Part shown: positions 20,646 through 32,400 of the stretch, piece by piece
How positions within the stretch are numbered: position 1 is the first letter of the stretch
Layout: each line of letters begins with the position of its first letter
DNA from: Hysterium pulicare CBS 123377
Lineage: Eukaryota > Ascomycota > Dothideomycetes > Hysteriales > Hysteriaceae
Length of the DNA stretch: 43,404 bases
Direction: 5' to 3'
Assembly (NCBI GenBank): GCA_000467715.1
Contig: AJFK01000224.1
Coordinates: forward strand, 1-43,404
Translations under genes and position numbers: made by a program
Notes under the pieces: generated by a model
What the model saw: the letters and a program-made list of their open reading frames with translations, nothing else
Databases searched by the model: none
What the model was told of the DNA's origin: nothing

Positions 20646-21367
20646 ATGCCACTCTCCCTCAACTCCGCCGCAACCCACAGCCTCCTAATCCTAATCTTCC
20701 TCATCTGCCTCTTCCCACCTCTCTTCAACTACCTCCTCCACCTCCCCATCTCCATCCTCTCACCCACACGGCCACCCCTCGCAACCCCTACCAGCGTCCT
20801 CTGCACCTCGCCCTCGATCTGCGCCATCCCACCAACCTCCACCATGTCCTGGTTCCAAAAGACTCTAACGCTCCCGTCTAAATCGCGCGGATCCTACCTC
20901 ATAACCTCAGACATCGTAAGCCAGCTTCCGGAGCTCAAGAACTATAAAGTCGGCTTGGTGCATCTGTTCATCCAACACACGAGTTGCGCGCTCAGTTTGA
21001 ATGAAAATTGGGATGAGGATGTTCGGGCAGATATGAGTGATGCGTTGGATAGGATTGTGCCGGAGGACAGGAAGGGGGGCATGTATAGGCATGATGCTGA
21101 GGGGAGTGATGATATGCCGGTATGTGTAAATGGATCCCCCTCTGAGAAGGAGAAAAGAGTGTGATGTTCTGGGAAATGGAAGAGTGCTAATTGAATGCTG
21201 GGTTTTAGGCACATGTTAAGTCTGCGCTGGTGGGCGCGAGCGTCACGATTCCGATCTCGAATGGAAAGCTTGCGACGGGTACTTGGCAGGGGATTTGGTA
21301 TCTCGAGTTCAGGAATTCGAAACATACGAGGAGGGTGGTTGCTACTATTCAAGGCGAGAAGATGTGA
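20646..21367 (+). CDS. YjbQ/UPF0047 family protein with alternative starts
   Basis: Two exons, 20646-21119 and 21209-21367, joined over an 89-bp intron. From the first ATG the product is 210 residues and carries a hydrophobic segment (HSLLILIFLICLFPPLFNYLL). From the internal ATG at 20844 (context CCACCATGTC) it is 144 residues, the normal family length. The family core is intact: VHLFIQHTSCALSLNEN, an HDAEGSDDMPAH pair of His residues (83 and 94 of the short form), SNGKLATGTWQGIWYLEF and a TRRV ending. Some bacterial members show thiamine-phosphate synthase activity, but the eukaryotic role is unsettled. The short form is probably the main product. Coding-strand composition switches from C-rich to G-rich near 20990. 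Confidence 0.88.
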
Positions 21368-22196
21368 GGTCGTGATTGTTCTACAAGTGGTTGTGAATGC
21401 ATGAGGCGTGCTGATGGTGTGAGAAGGTACGAGTCTTCGCTGTAATATTAGGGAGCCATAGCATTATGGAGGCGTTATGACATTACTAGGTTAGAGTCAG
21501 GCCTCTTTGAGAAGCCAGTGCACCTTGTTCATGGCGAATGGTACGATCTGAAAGCCGAATATGAATCGCTTCTCAAGATGCACTTTATTGGTAGATCGAC
21601 CAATTGAGATAGTATTGATCAACCTAGTTTCCCTCCCCTAACATTTTTCTTACGGAACCGCATCGTATTAGCCCCTCACATACCTCCTTCAGTGAGTATC
21701 CGCCGCTTTCTTCGTCCTATGGTCCCTTCCAACCGCATCACTCAATTTGATATCGAACACACACCACGCCAGGAAAGAGAAAGAGAAAGGGGAAATCAGA
21801 ATTCAAAAGACCTTAGAAAGTCTTGTGGAAGGGATATAACAAACAGCAACCGTTGAGATGAGTCTACATATCCTTTAAACCCAATTCCGACATTAGTGTT
21901 CAAGAATCTTTTAGGAAGACCGTTCGTGGGTATCGAGAACAAAACATCTACCGGAAAAGAGACTGAGTGATGGATCGGATCGACGGAAATATTGACTGAG
22001 TGCCGAGTACTTGAGAAGAGATGGGCTGAGGTTGTGAGATGAATGACCGAAGGAAGAGTGACGACAAGGATAGACTTGAAGTGATCGGAAATTGAGAGGT
22101 CAGTTCTTCAACCATCGCCTCGTGGAGCCACAAGATTAGCCGAAGATCAAGAGTTCCGGGAGTATTGAAACGTAGTCACCTTATCGTTCAGCCATG
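21368..22196. other. Intergenic between convergent YjbQ and Tyr-rich protein genes
   Basis: 829 bp of 3' flank for two convergent genes. A purine-rich AGAGAAAGAGAAAGG stretch near 21777 is the only compositional feature. No gene, repeat array or RNA was recognised. Confidence 0.5.
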
Positions 22197-22790
22197 CTAC
22201 TCGCGATGGAACACACAGTAGCCCTTCTCGGCATCCATCTGCCACCGTCCCGGCTGGCAGTCATTCTCGATGGTGTAGTACGACCTCAGGTACCAGTTGC
22301 CGTCTTTCTCCTTGCACCAGAAGACATCGTCGGGCTTGGCATCGGGCTTGATCTTCTTCGCTTCATAGGCTCCGCGCTCAGTGGCGATGCGACGGTTGTG
22401 GTAGTCGACTTCAGCTTTGGTCTGACCATAGTGGTAGTGTCCGCTAGTCGCCGGAGCAGCAGCATAGGTTGAGTAGTAGTACTGCTGACTAGGGTAGCTG
22501 TAGGTGTACGTAGTAGGCTGGGCCGGAGCTGGAGCCGCAGCTGCCGGAGAGTAGGAGTATGAAGGGTAATGGTACTGGTGTTGAGGATAATACTGCGGGT
22601 AGTAGTAAGCCGGATATGTCCATTGATAAGTTTGGCCCGGGTAGTAGTATCCAGGTACAGCTTGTTGTTGCGCTTGAGGCGCTGGAGCTTGCGCTGGCGC
22701 TTGCGCTGGCACTTGGTACCCTAGACCGTCTGCGCGAGGAACATAGGTATAGGTACGCATTTTGTTGTCAAAGGGTTGAGGGAAAGCCAT
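22197..22790 (-). CDS. Tyr/Pro/Gln/Ala-rich protein with a C-terminal Trp-Cys domain
   Basis: A single exon of 197 residues, family not recognised. The N-terminal two thirds are low complexity: Gln-Ala-Pro repeats, then Tyr/Pro/His/Gln-rich runs of PAYYYPQYYPQHQYHYP type. Such composition is typical of prion-like, phase-separating proteins. The last 75 residues look folded: AEVDYHNRRIATERGAYEAK, then DDVFWCKEKDGNWYLRSYY and CQPGRWQMDAEKGYCVF. They contain three Cys and three Trp. There is no signal peptide or membrane segment. A minus-strand open frame at 22971-23183 with a consensus GTAAGT donor lies upstream and may be a 5' leader exon of this transcript. Confidence 0.65.
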   Translation of the reverse strand: MAFPQPFDNKMRTYTYVPRADGLGYQVPAQAPAQAPAPQAQQQAVPGYYYPGQTYQWTYPAYYYPQYYPQHQYHYPSYSYSPAAAAPAPAQPTTYTYSYPSQQYYYSTYAAAPATSGHYHYGQTKAEVDYHNRRIATERGAYEAKKIKPDAKPDDVFWCKEKDGNWYLRSYYTIENDCQPGRWQMDAEKGYCVFHRE

Positions 22791-22970
22791 TTCAGCGACT
22801 TGTGGCGGTCACTGCGGTTGTTGTGTAGAAGTGGAGGGAAGTCGAGCCAGAGGAAGTTGAATTGAAGTCGCAAAACGCGCTTGTGCTGGTTTGGTGTTGC
22901 GGTGTGGCAAGGAAGCAGGTCAAGGGTGAGGTGGACAAGGTAAAGTTGAACAAGAGCTCAATGGCTTGGC

Positions 22971-23183
22971 TCAAGTTGCATGACGCGGGGAGAGTGAAAG
23001 CCGAAAAGAAATGACAGGAATGGAAGGCACCTTGGGCAGCAAACTTACGTAGTAGGTCCTCTTAGATTCATGATCTTTCAGTCCATAGACGACCCTATGC
23101 TTCCTAGGCTTTGGCGGATCTTCGAGCCTCATGTCCATAGTGCGCCACAAAGTAAAGGGGAAACACATCTTGTATGATGGCAT
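22971..23183 (-). other. Candidate small minus-strand ORF or 5' leader exon
   Basis: A 70-codon frame beginning MPSYKMCFPFTLWRTM, with a very basic, coding-like first 45 residues (PPKPRKHRVVYGLKDHESKR). A perfect GTAAGT donor follows codon 45 at 23048. I found no acceptor that carries this frame into the Tyr-rich protein at 22790. It could be the first exon of a small separate gene, an upstream ORF in the leader of the downstream gene, or chance. Confidence 0.3.
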
Positions 23184-24519
23184 GAGAGAGTTAGAGATGG
23201 GTCGATGGATCGTCGTTGAGGGAAAGTCGTGAAAAAGGAAAACGAAGAAGATGGAAAATTTCCGTGTCGTTCTCGCTGGAAGCTCATCAGCTCAGAGAGT
23301 TCACCGCTTGAAGCCGGACTAAAGGGGCATCTCATGACCATTCGTTCACCGACTCACAGCACTTTTACACGGAGACAAGAGCGCGAAATGATGATGATGC
23401 CACCTTTAAGACTGCACTTCGAATAGTCTTCCTACTTTACGGCTCTTTGGCGGGCTCTGGGATTGCCGGTTTGCTATCGTTCCTGCCAAACTTCGGTCTT
23501 GCGAATCATGCCTGCTCAATATGCTAGCTTCAGGTCATTGACTTCCTCGTTTACTTTCCTGAGGTCTCTATGACCCAAAATCCAGGCAGTCGATGAGCTA
23601 GGGATTGTCAGGATATCCATTCTGACCACCAACATCGGAGATTGGGGACTGGAGGCTTCTCAAGGTCCCATGTCTGATTAAAAATAACACGCAGGCAGTT
23701 TGTTGCATAGTTCCAAACCAAAACCCTCCTCTTCCAATTAGGTTGGGCTACATAACGCCGGCGAGGAAGAAGAGCCTGCTCAAGATAACCCCCGTGAACC
23801 ACGCTTAATTTGAGCCATTATAATTATCAGTTTCCTTCTAGCGGCCGAAATATGTAACCCATCCTCCTTTCTAAAGGCGTTAGATAGTTTTAGGCCTACT
23901 CGCCTGAGCTTACTACAAAACCATATGAAGTTTCCAAACATCATGTTTTTGTCTTCAACGTCGAGACAAAGAGTGATTTCTGACCAGAATATGATCCATT
24001 TCCGTCGGAGGGTATGAAGGTCATTTGCCTCGACGTTGAGATGCAGTGCGTCGTGTTGGCTACCACCAACTGAGTCGTTCACCGTGTTTGTTTAGATTGT
24101 CATATCAGCTTCAATTTCGTATTATGGACAATAAGATCACTCAGCATACTCGCCGACGATAATGAAAGAGCGATAGAGACAAACTCATGAAGTCAAAGGC
24201 GACGAAGTGTCTAATGCACTATTACATAAGCAGCATCCGATTGGTCAGGGGCTTCGGAAGCCTGAGAGCCTGAAGTTCAAGGTCGCTGCCTGCTGCTGAG
24301 ACACCATTTTCCATTCGATAAGTCTTCCCAAACCATGCATGCTCCGTTGAGAGAACGGAGACTCGCGTACCCTTTCTGCTCGGAGCGATCCACCTAGTTT
24401 GAATCAGCATCTAGGCAGCCATTGCCCTATCTTTCCCTAAACATGCTTATTCGAAGTGCTGGCTGAATCTATAAGACATGGCCTAGGAGGATTGCCCTCG
24501 AGGTACTTGCGCAACCAAT
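23184..24519. other. Intergenic upstream of the NAAA-like gene
   Basis: About 1.3 kb between divergent units. Minus-strand open frames at 23608-23802 and 23780-24082 (up to 100 codons) overlap slightly in different frames. They could be remnants of an old gene, but I recognise no domain. No repeat array is visible. Confidence 0.4.
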
Positions 24520-25961
24520 ATGGCACCTACGACAAGAAGCAAGACGGCGAGAATTTCTGGCTTCCCAGACGTCCCTCACTATCAAGATGAGCAGCCCTCG
24601 CATAGGGAACGATTGATTTCTAACGAGTCTACTGAAGACCTTACCCGATCTCCTAAGCCGTTTCCAAAGGTCACAAAGCCTAGCTTGCGCGAAAACCCTC
24701 ACACTGCTCCTTCTGATATACCGTCCACATATACGATCGATCTTTCACTTCCCCCGTCTCAACGTTACGTTCAAGTTGCGACCGAATACAAAGGCTTTGT
24801 GGAGGAGCTCACGTACCTCTTCGATGAGGTTATGAAAGAGATCAGACTCTCTACTAAAATGATCACGGTCCTTGCCCGGCTTACACTGCGGAGGCTTCAT
24901 AGTCAGGAGCAAACAGAAGAGCTTCGCGGCATCAGCATGGCCACTGGGGTCGATATGTATTTGTTAGTGGCATTCAACGTGTTACTGGACCTATTCATGG
25001 GTTGCACGAGTGGCGGGGGACAAGTAAAAGAAAATAGAAAAGTCAAAATGCTGCATTTTAGAACCTTGGACTGGGGCATGGACGCCCTGCGAAAGGTCGT
25101 TGTGCAATTCGAATTCGTGGAGAGCCAGGGGGGACCCGTTATTGCCAGAACCATTTCTTACGTTGGCTTTGTCGGTGTCTTGACTGGTGTGAGGTGTGTT
25201 CCTCCTTGCTATTCATTGCGTAACGCTTACCCGGAGGCAGGCAAAACCTAAGTGTTTCTCTGAATTTTCGGCCGTATCATGACAATAGCTCATGGCTTTC
25301 AAGTCTGAAATTTTACGGACATCACTTACTCATCCTACTCGGAGTCCGGCCTTCAATATCATCATACTTGCGAGACATGGTTGTTCCCAAGGCTCACCGA
25401 AACCGGTCACCCCAAAATGCCACAGAAGCACTCCCTGACCTAGCCAGTATCTTAGATCAGTTTCCTTCTCAGAAAACTACCGCCGCATACCTTATTTTCT
25501 CCGACGGCCAAACTACAGCAGTCATGGAGAAAGATCGTGTGACCGCCAGCGTCCGAACCTCATCAAGTTTCATCGTGGCGACAAATCACGATACCGCTTA
25601 TGAGGGAAGAACCGCTCACCCAACAAACGCAAAACAGCTCAGCGTTAGCGGAATGCAGGATCTCGTAGACGAATCCATGGATCGGAAAGGCTGCGTGGTC
25701 ACGAATTGGAAAAGAGCTTGCCGCCGATATCGTCACCGGCACCCTGATGCCACAGATGAGGACGTGTACATTCGAAAGAAAACCCTCATTGACTGGGTGG
25801 AAGATTATCCCGTTACCAACGAAGAGACACATTTCGCCACCATCCTGGATCCCACGATAGGTCAAGTGGCCTGGATTAGCAGGTGGGAAGACTCTGCTGT
25901 CATAACGCATGACCATAGCAGTGGGGCTGGAAGCGTCGTTGACGATCTATTGGCAGGGTAA
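24520..25961 (+). CDS. Acid-ceramidase/NAAA-like N-terminal-nucleophile amidase
   Basis: Two exons, 24520-25193 and 25241-25961, with a 47-bp intron that restores TGVRQNLSVSLNFRP across the junction. They total 465 codons (464 residues). The catalytic cysteine is C162 in FMGCTSGGG, the expected position at the new N-terminus of the beta chain after autocleavage. Downstream motifs fit the family: HFRTLDWGMDALRKVVVQFEF, SLNFRPYHDNSSW, FIVATNHDTAYEG. A beta-NAAA-like segment precedes the cysteine (TYTIDLSLPPSQRYVQVATEY). Relatives hydrolyse N-acylethanolamines or ceramide. The exact substrate cannot be read from sequence. The disordered first 60 residues carry no signal peptide, unlike the lysosomal animal enzymes, so a cytosolic location is likely. 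Confidence 0.85.
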
Positions 25962-26038
25962 GAACGGCTAAGTGTTTGTAGGGAGCAAGTTCATAGAACC
26001 CAATGAGCAGAATTTTTCAAGATGGGCGGTCTAGACGT

Positions 26039-26161
26039 CTATATAATTACCCCTTCGTATCTCTTTCTCTTTGCTTTTCTTCATCCACTTTTCATCCACT
26101 TTTCAAAGAGTCTTGCCTACAGTCTATCATGGCTCTTCTTCTGAGCCAGTACGACCAATGA
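26039..26161 (+). promoter_or_regulatory. Promoter-like stretch at the left edge of the desert
   Basis: TATATAATT at about 26040 is followed by a pyrimidine-rich leader that includes the 11-bp tandem unit TTCATCCACTT twice (about 26083-26104). An ATG in good context (ATCATGGC, 26129) follows. The frame closes after ten codons. This is the arrangement of an active fungal core promoter, but no gene follows that I can read. Confidence 0.35.
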
Positions 26162-26255
26162 TCTCTCCATTCCGATGACAAGAAAAGTTCTCTGAGCTTC
26201 ATGCAAATGCTCGCATATTATTGAGGCATGCAATGGGCACTGCGCTCATAGTATC

Positions 26256-26468
26256 TTAGCGACAAGCATCCTTTCCTGTCGCAAGGAACGTCTCCAGAGC
26301 TTTTGATTTCTCAAAGTAGTTCGACTCCGTGGAAGCATCTGCAACTTCCCGGGTACGAGCAACTTTCAATTCATCAATCACCTTATGTAAGAGATCCACG
26401 TGTGCCGTGATAGGGTTGCTGGATTCTATGCGAAGCAACTCTGCAGTTTCCAAATCTGAAAGCCTCAT
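26256..26468 (-). other. Candidate 70-residue minus-strand ORF
   Basis: An ATG-started frame with a balanced, helix-prone composition (ETAELLRIESSNP, then LLHKVIDELKVARTREVADA) and a stop at 26256. Reading quality is better than neighbouring frames, but no family is recognised and no intron signals support an extension. It may be a small gene or the remnant of a larger one. Confidence 0.2.
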
Positions 26469-29400
26469 ACCGAGAATCTCAATCCCTTGATGACTTCTGG
26501 CCTATGGTCCACTTCGAATCATACATTGTAATGGGGGATTCGAGCGTCCTGCTTTCGAGAATTATCGGTTGATTTGCGGACGGATATGAAAGACCGATAC
26601 AAGCCTTGCCTCAACAGCTGAGCCAGATCATTACCTAGTCAATACAGGGAAGGAGAAATGAGCGTGTGTCCAGAGAGACCTGGGACAATCTATAACTCTG
26701 TAACAGTCTATGCTACTCGCCGGAGAATTACCAGAGCATCAACTTTCTCTCCATGACCCCTGGTCGCTGGTTTCATATGGGGAGATGCCGTCACCGAATA
26801 GTGCAAAACATTTCTGCGTCGTGCAGGTTTATGCTTCCATCATACGTTATCTCTCCTAAACGATGCGGTGCCAACGACCATATTACTTCATTTTGAGAAA
26901 TGAATGGAAGTTGAACACATGTTGTCGGGTTCGCTGCCCGCTTAGTCGTCTAATTTAAATGCTGAACATCGAACGAGCTTTCCAGAACCGATACGCGATC
27001 TAACTCCTCCACTTCTCCCTAGCCATGATTGTCTTCGGAACTCAATCGTACTAGCTTTCGTCCGCGATGTGTGCGCTTCTCTGGGATATCGTACGGGACT
27101 AAACCAAAACCGAGGACATGTCGATGTTCTCTCCTTATGCTAAGATTCACGCCTGATGCGTTCAATCAACGGCATTGGTGTGAACCAAGAGTGTTGCGAT
27201 CAGACTTCGGGAAATGGAGTACCGACTACAATGACATCCTCCTCCATGCTGTGGGTGTCAGCGCGAATTGAGCAAAGGCATTTGTCATGCTGCTCGTCAC
27301 GTGTAGGCGAGACCTGTCGGATCTCCTCTGGGCCACGACGTGTCCTTCACCTGGGGAATTGAGAGTCAATCATGCCGTCGTCAATGCTGCGAAGCTATCC
27401 AACATGTTGAGGAACTTTTACTGACGGCAGAGAGCTTGCAATTCCACGATGAAGTCCCTGATGGCTTGTTGTTGTCCAAAGTTTTGAGCGTAATACTACG
27501 CTTCTCCTCGCAGGAGGCTGCACCTGGAAATTTCCACTGTCCATCAAAGATCGTCCATTTCTGGAACGAATGTCTCGGCCGAGCGAGATACTTCCTTATG
27601 CAGGGGAATACCGCATCTCGGATTGTATGTCATATCGGCGTCACTGCGAACCGTCTTTGATATGAACTCACTGTTCTCGAGATCAACGCAAAATCGGCTT
27701 CTGTCCATGGGATTCATAGCTCCTTCACCAACTGCTCATTGCCCTGCAAACATGAGTTGGATTAAGCGGACATTCACGTGCAATTACATGCTCGGATACA
27801 TATCAACAACACGGTCGCTCGCATGGCCTTCTGCCTTCAAAATTCCTCCCAATATACGGGCTCGATGCGACCTGATGCGAACTCATCGCCAAACCGTGAC
27901 TACGACTAGTCACAGAAATATCGACTATTCTCAACACTACTGATCCATGTCCCACTATTCTAGGAAGGCAATGCAGCACTCGGCATGTTATGCTTCCTCA
28001 GCTTTAGAACGGCTAGACCTGAAGAGATGGATACCATCTGCAGGCCAAGGGCGGGGAAATGTGTTTAATATGCGCCTCTTATTCCGACCGATGGAGAGGT
28101 ACTTGTTCAAGACCTCATGCATTCAAGTGCGTCGAGACCTAGACTATGGTCCACTGCGTGCTTGGATTTCCACCCCGTTCATTTATCGAATGCTTATCGT
28201 TTGCATTGGTGATTGCTAGAAACATCCTCGGGTCCCGAATAAACTACTAGCAGAGATAAGTACCATGGCCGAAAGTATAGTTATCTCATCAACATGGATG
28301 TGTGGGATCCATGTGGAACCCCACTACTCATGGCTCTGGTGTGTTCGCTCCACCACACAAACAGGATCCGAAGCCATGGACCCTTCCACTTCGTCTGTTT
28401 GATATAAATAATATCAGTCACATCGGTAGGGTAAACGAGCTATGCTGCTTTGTGATAACCTACCGATACCTATCATCAATCGGCGAGAATGAGATCTATG
28501 CCTACCCATCAACCTAATCCTTAGCGAGTCGTTCCCGACGCTACAACTCTGTAGTACTCATCGCAATGGGTGCGGAGTTTGCGGCCTCTTCTGTATTGTC
28601 GCCAAGGTTCAACCCTTTAGGGATGTAAAGGGTTCCAGATGATGATCCTGAATCCATCAACCGTTTTCTCAACGGCAAGCAGCTTTCTGGGTAATCTTTA
28701 ATCAATTTGAGAAGATGAATGCACGTTGGCTCCGAGATTCCTCTGCGCCGTTATCAAGTCAGACTATGATCTTCATGATGTAGATCCAGCCAATGCCAAA
28801 CGAACATTAGCTGCGATGGTCATAAAACCTGCCCATTGGGACTCATGTCTTTTCGAAGCGAAGATGAATTGTACTATGTTATTCTCGGAGTACTACAAAC
28901 TAAACGGTATCCTGGACAATCGAGATGGAAAGCTAGACCGAGGCAACTTGACTCGCTACGCTAGAATCAAATCCAAACCATTCACTACCCCTTCTATGAC
29001 CTCCTCTCGAAACCTTCCGGTACTATGGGGTCGATACCGTTTGTCGTAGGCAACTCTCTCCCCTGGTTTAGGTGGTTGTTAATTTCAGCAGAGTCTACAC
29101 TTGAATGTCTGCTCGAACGAATGTGAAATGCAGAATAGCTCACTTTCGCCAACCATGGCAAGAGTGTGTGCGAAATCTATATTCTGGGCAGCGAAATCGA
29201 ACACGTAGAACATTACAAAGCAGCTCTATCGATACCGCTCAGGATATTGCAATAGCTGATTCCATGCTTCGTGCTTCTAGTAGCCGAATGATGACGTAGA
29301 TGGTCGCCATGTTGGATTCCTTCTTGGAACAATGTCCATGAAAAAGATCCAAAATATCTCAAACTAGCCGCCAATGGCTGGAGTCGGAATTGGAGCTTCC

Positions 29401-32400
29401 ACCATGCGGAGGTCCACCATCGCGCTAAACAATCGACACGACCCATGGCGCGTGAACATTCTTTGAATACCTGCATAAGTTAACGAACAATACTGGAGTG
29501 GATATATCATGAGAAGTGGCACTATTTTGTTAGAACGCCTTTTAGAACATATTCATGTTCTAGACGGAACACGGTGTGGAGGAGAGCCAATGCTAGTTTC
29601 CACAGCACAAACATGTCTGGAAAGAATATGGATGGTTCTCTGCACATGGGAGGAGCATTACGTCCGGTTCAGCTATATGCTTGTACCGATTAGTCGATCT
29701 GATTCATGCCCTTCAAACATGGAGACCTCCTCTCGTTATTCTGGTGCCCATCTACCGCACAAGGCAACAAAATGCGCCTCTTCCGTTGCTTTCCCTTAAT
29801 TAGGGTAGAAAAGGATGACACGAGAGATTAAGGCGGAAATAGGCGCCCAGATATTCTGTTCAACCCAGCTATTGAAGACTCGAGAGTACCATTGACGGAG
29901 TATCGAACATACATGGTCTCACCCATTATGACTTGGCTGCAGTGGCCTGTTTTCCATAGATCGAGATTCTGCACCCGAATGGCACTACTCAGTCTCGCTC
30001 GTCTAAAAACATCATCGAAAGCCGAACGATGCGGCAGTTACCCAATCGCGAGGCTAGGGTGTTGATTATGTTTCGTTCTGCACAATAGATGCCCCTCCAC
30101 GCATCCCGAGATCAGAACTCCAGATACCCGAGAGAGCAATGTGCTTTCTTCTGGATGCTAACTCCATACATTGTCGATGACGATGTCGTGTTGGGACTGA
30201 ATAATATGTGCACACTACGTGCTGGATGTTCGCCGCTTCTGCTAGAGAGATTAAGTCTCAAAGGCCCATTGCATGCTCTCATGTCTGGCAAGAATCATCG
30301 GATTTCTACAAATGCCATCATGTGGGTGGTTTTACGTCTCTTAAATGGATTCCCCATGTGTTCGAAAACTATTTTCTTGATCGTAGCAACTCAGTACTGG
30401 ATGATCGTTGGCAAAATCCTTAATTGTAGTAGTAGAGTACCTGACAGCGACAGACATTGTCTTTGAATGCGGAGCACTGGCGCCATAAGTGAAGGTGCTA
30501 CGTCTTCACAAATTCCGGGCTTACTGTCTCCAAGTGGTCTTTGGAAGCACTGAATCGGAATACGACATCTGCGTACTCGGCCTAGGAGAGCTCCTCAATC
30601 AGTACTACTGCTGGAGTCATTATAATGTCTTGCAGAAGAGCTAAAACATTATCATCATGCCGGAAACCCTCTACAACATGACTGATGTTGGAAAGCAGAT
30701 TGGAATTACTCATCACGAGAGGCGTATAACTCAGAATGTCATGAACGCTCTGAGTGAATTACCACTTCGCTGATTTATCTCCTAAGGAACTTGGTTTCTA
30801 CTACAATACTCCTTGAGTGATAAGACCATTTGGTCTATCACCGTATGAGAGTGCGATTTCTTGCAATTAAAGACATTCCTTTCCTCGGTCTTGGTTTTAG
30901 GCGCTTGCAGGTACGAATGTCAGGTCATGAACGAAGCAAGTGCTTTATTGTGCACCGAAAAGATTGGAATGAATACTAGTTATAGGCTAGTATATTAACA
31001 GGACATTGGGTGGCGACTTTCCCATCAGGCTCTACAAAACGCCTTCATGAGCTCTCGAAAGTCATCTATACCATAATTATACGGTCCGCGGTAAACGATC
31101 TAGTCCAAACAGACAAACATCTTCACTTCGAACCCCATGCTCCTAACACAACCCAAATAAAGTAACCTATGGAGCTTTTGGACGTTGGTTTCTTTTTAAA
31201 GATAACGCACGTCAAGAACGTCACTCAATATTCTTTTAGTACCTTCCCCTTACATCTCATACTTTGCCTAAGAATTATCCATGATACTCAACCAACTAGG
31301 AAACCGAACTTCTCAATCTTTTAAAGAAGCATATTAATAGCGAAGATATAGCCGCTTGCGTGAACGGAGAGATGATTCTTTTAGAGGATGCTTGACCAAC
31401 TCATAGTGCTCTTCGGGGGCACTTGGAGTGCTCGTAAAGGACTATGTCGCGGCCAGAACCGTTTGTTCAGGTCTTTATATATTCGGGCAACTGTACGAAA
31501 GATGCTTGATGGATTCGCGGTACACCAATGTCTCCAATGGTTCGAATGAACTTACGGCCCTCACTGACCTTTTGGCAATTGTTTGCCGGTTGTCTTTAGA
31601 GGGAATGATTTGTTGAGGTTTTGACGATATGTTCGAACGACACCCCAGCGGAATCCAAGTAACAATCTCCGGAAACACACGTGTGCTGCACGACCTCGGT
31701 CTATTTCGCCCTTGCTAGGTTACTGGAAAATCAGATTCCAGGCGTGCGCAGATATCTTAGGAACCAGAAATCTTCCTGGAATATTTCACGAAGTTAGACA
31801 TCGGTTGACCTAGTCAATCTATCCAACATCATAATCCCGTATTTTCTCCTCAATTTGACTTCGACAGTCCACTCGGTCACGATTACCAAGCCACACCAAA
31901 CCATGCGATAGATCTTTTGAACTTCCAAAAAATCCGCGGGTTGTTGAAGAAATAACAGACTATTTCGTTCCCATCTAACTGATAAACGGTCGAGATACTG
32001 TCATCGGATAAGTAGAGCATCAGTGTTACTTACGAATATGTTTGGCTCTATCTCTGGAGAGCTTCATCAACCTACGAGTACAAACCTCATGACAGTCTCG
32101 TAGTCTCTGAAGTCTAGTCACCCCAATATCAAGCCACATTTCGAGGAGTCACAACTTGAAATAAGATTTCAGAATAGTATACCTGAAGAAGATTCCTATT
32201 ATGCATCATGTTAGGCGTCTCGTACAGAGATATACGCAGCTTGGCCATTCATCCTCAATAGTTCGAACCTACAACGGGATGAGCGTTCGAATACAAATAC
32301 CGCAGCAAGAACCAGGTCTTATCTAGGTAGTAAGTTCTTTACCCGGGACATCATATAAGACCGTATATGCGGCGACCTCCAAAACATTCCCACTTCACAG

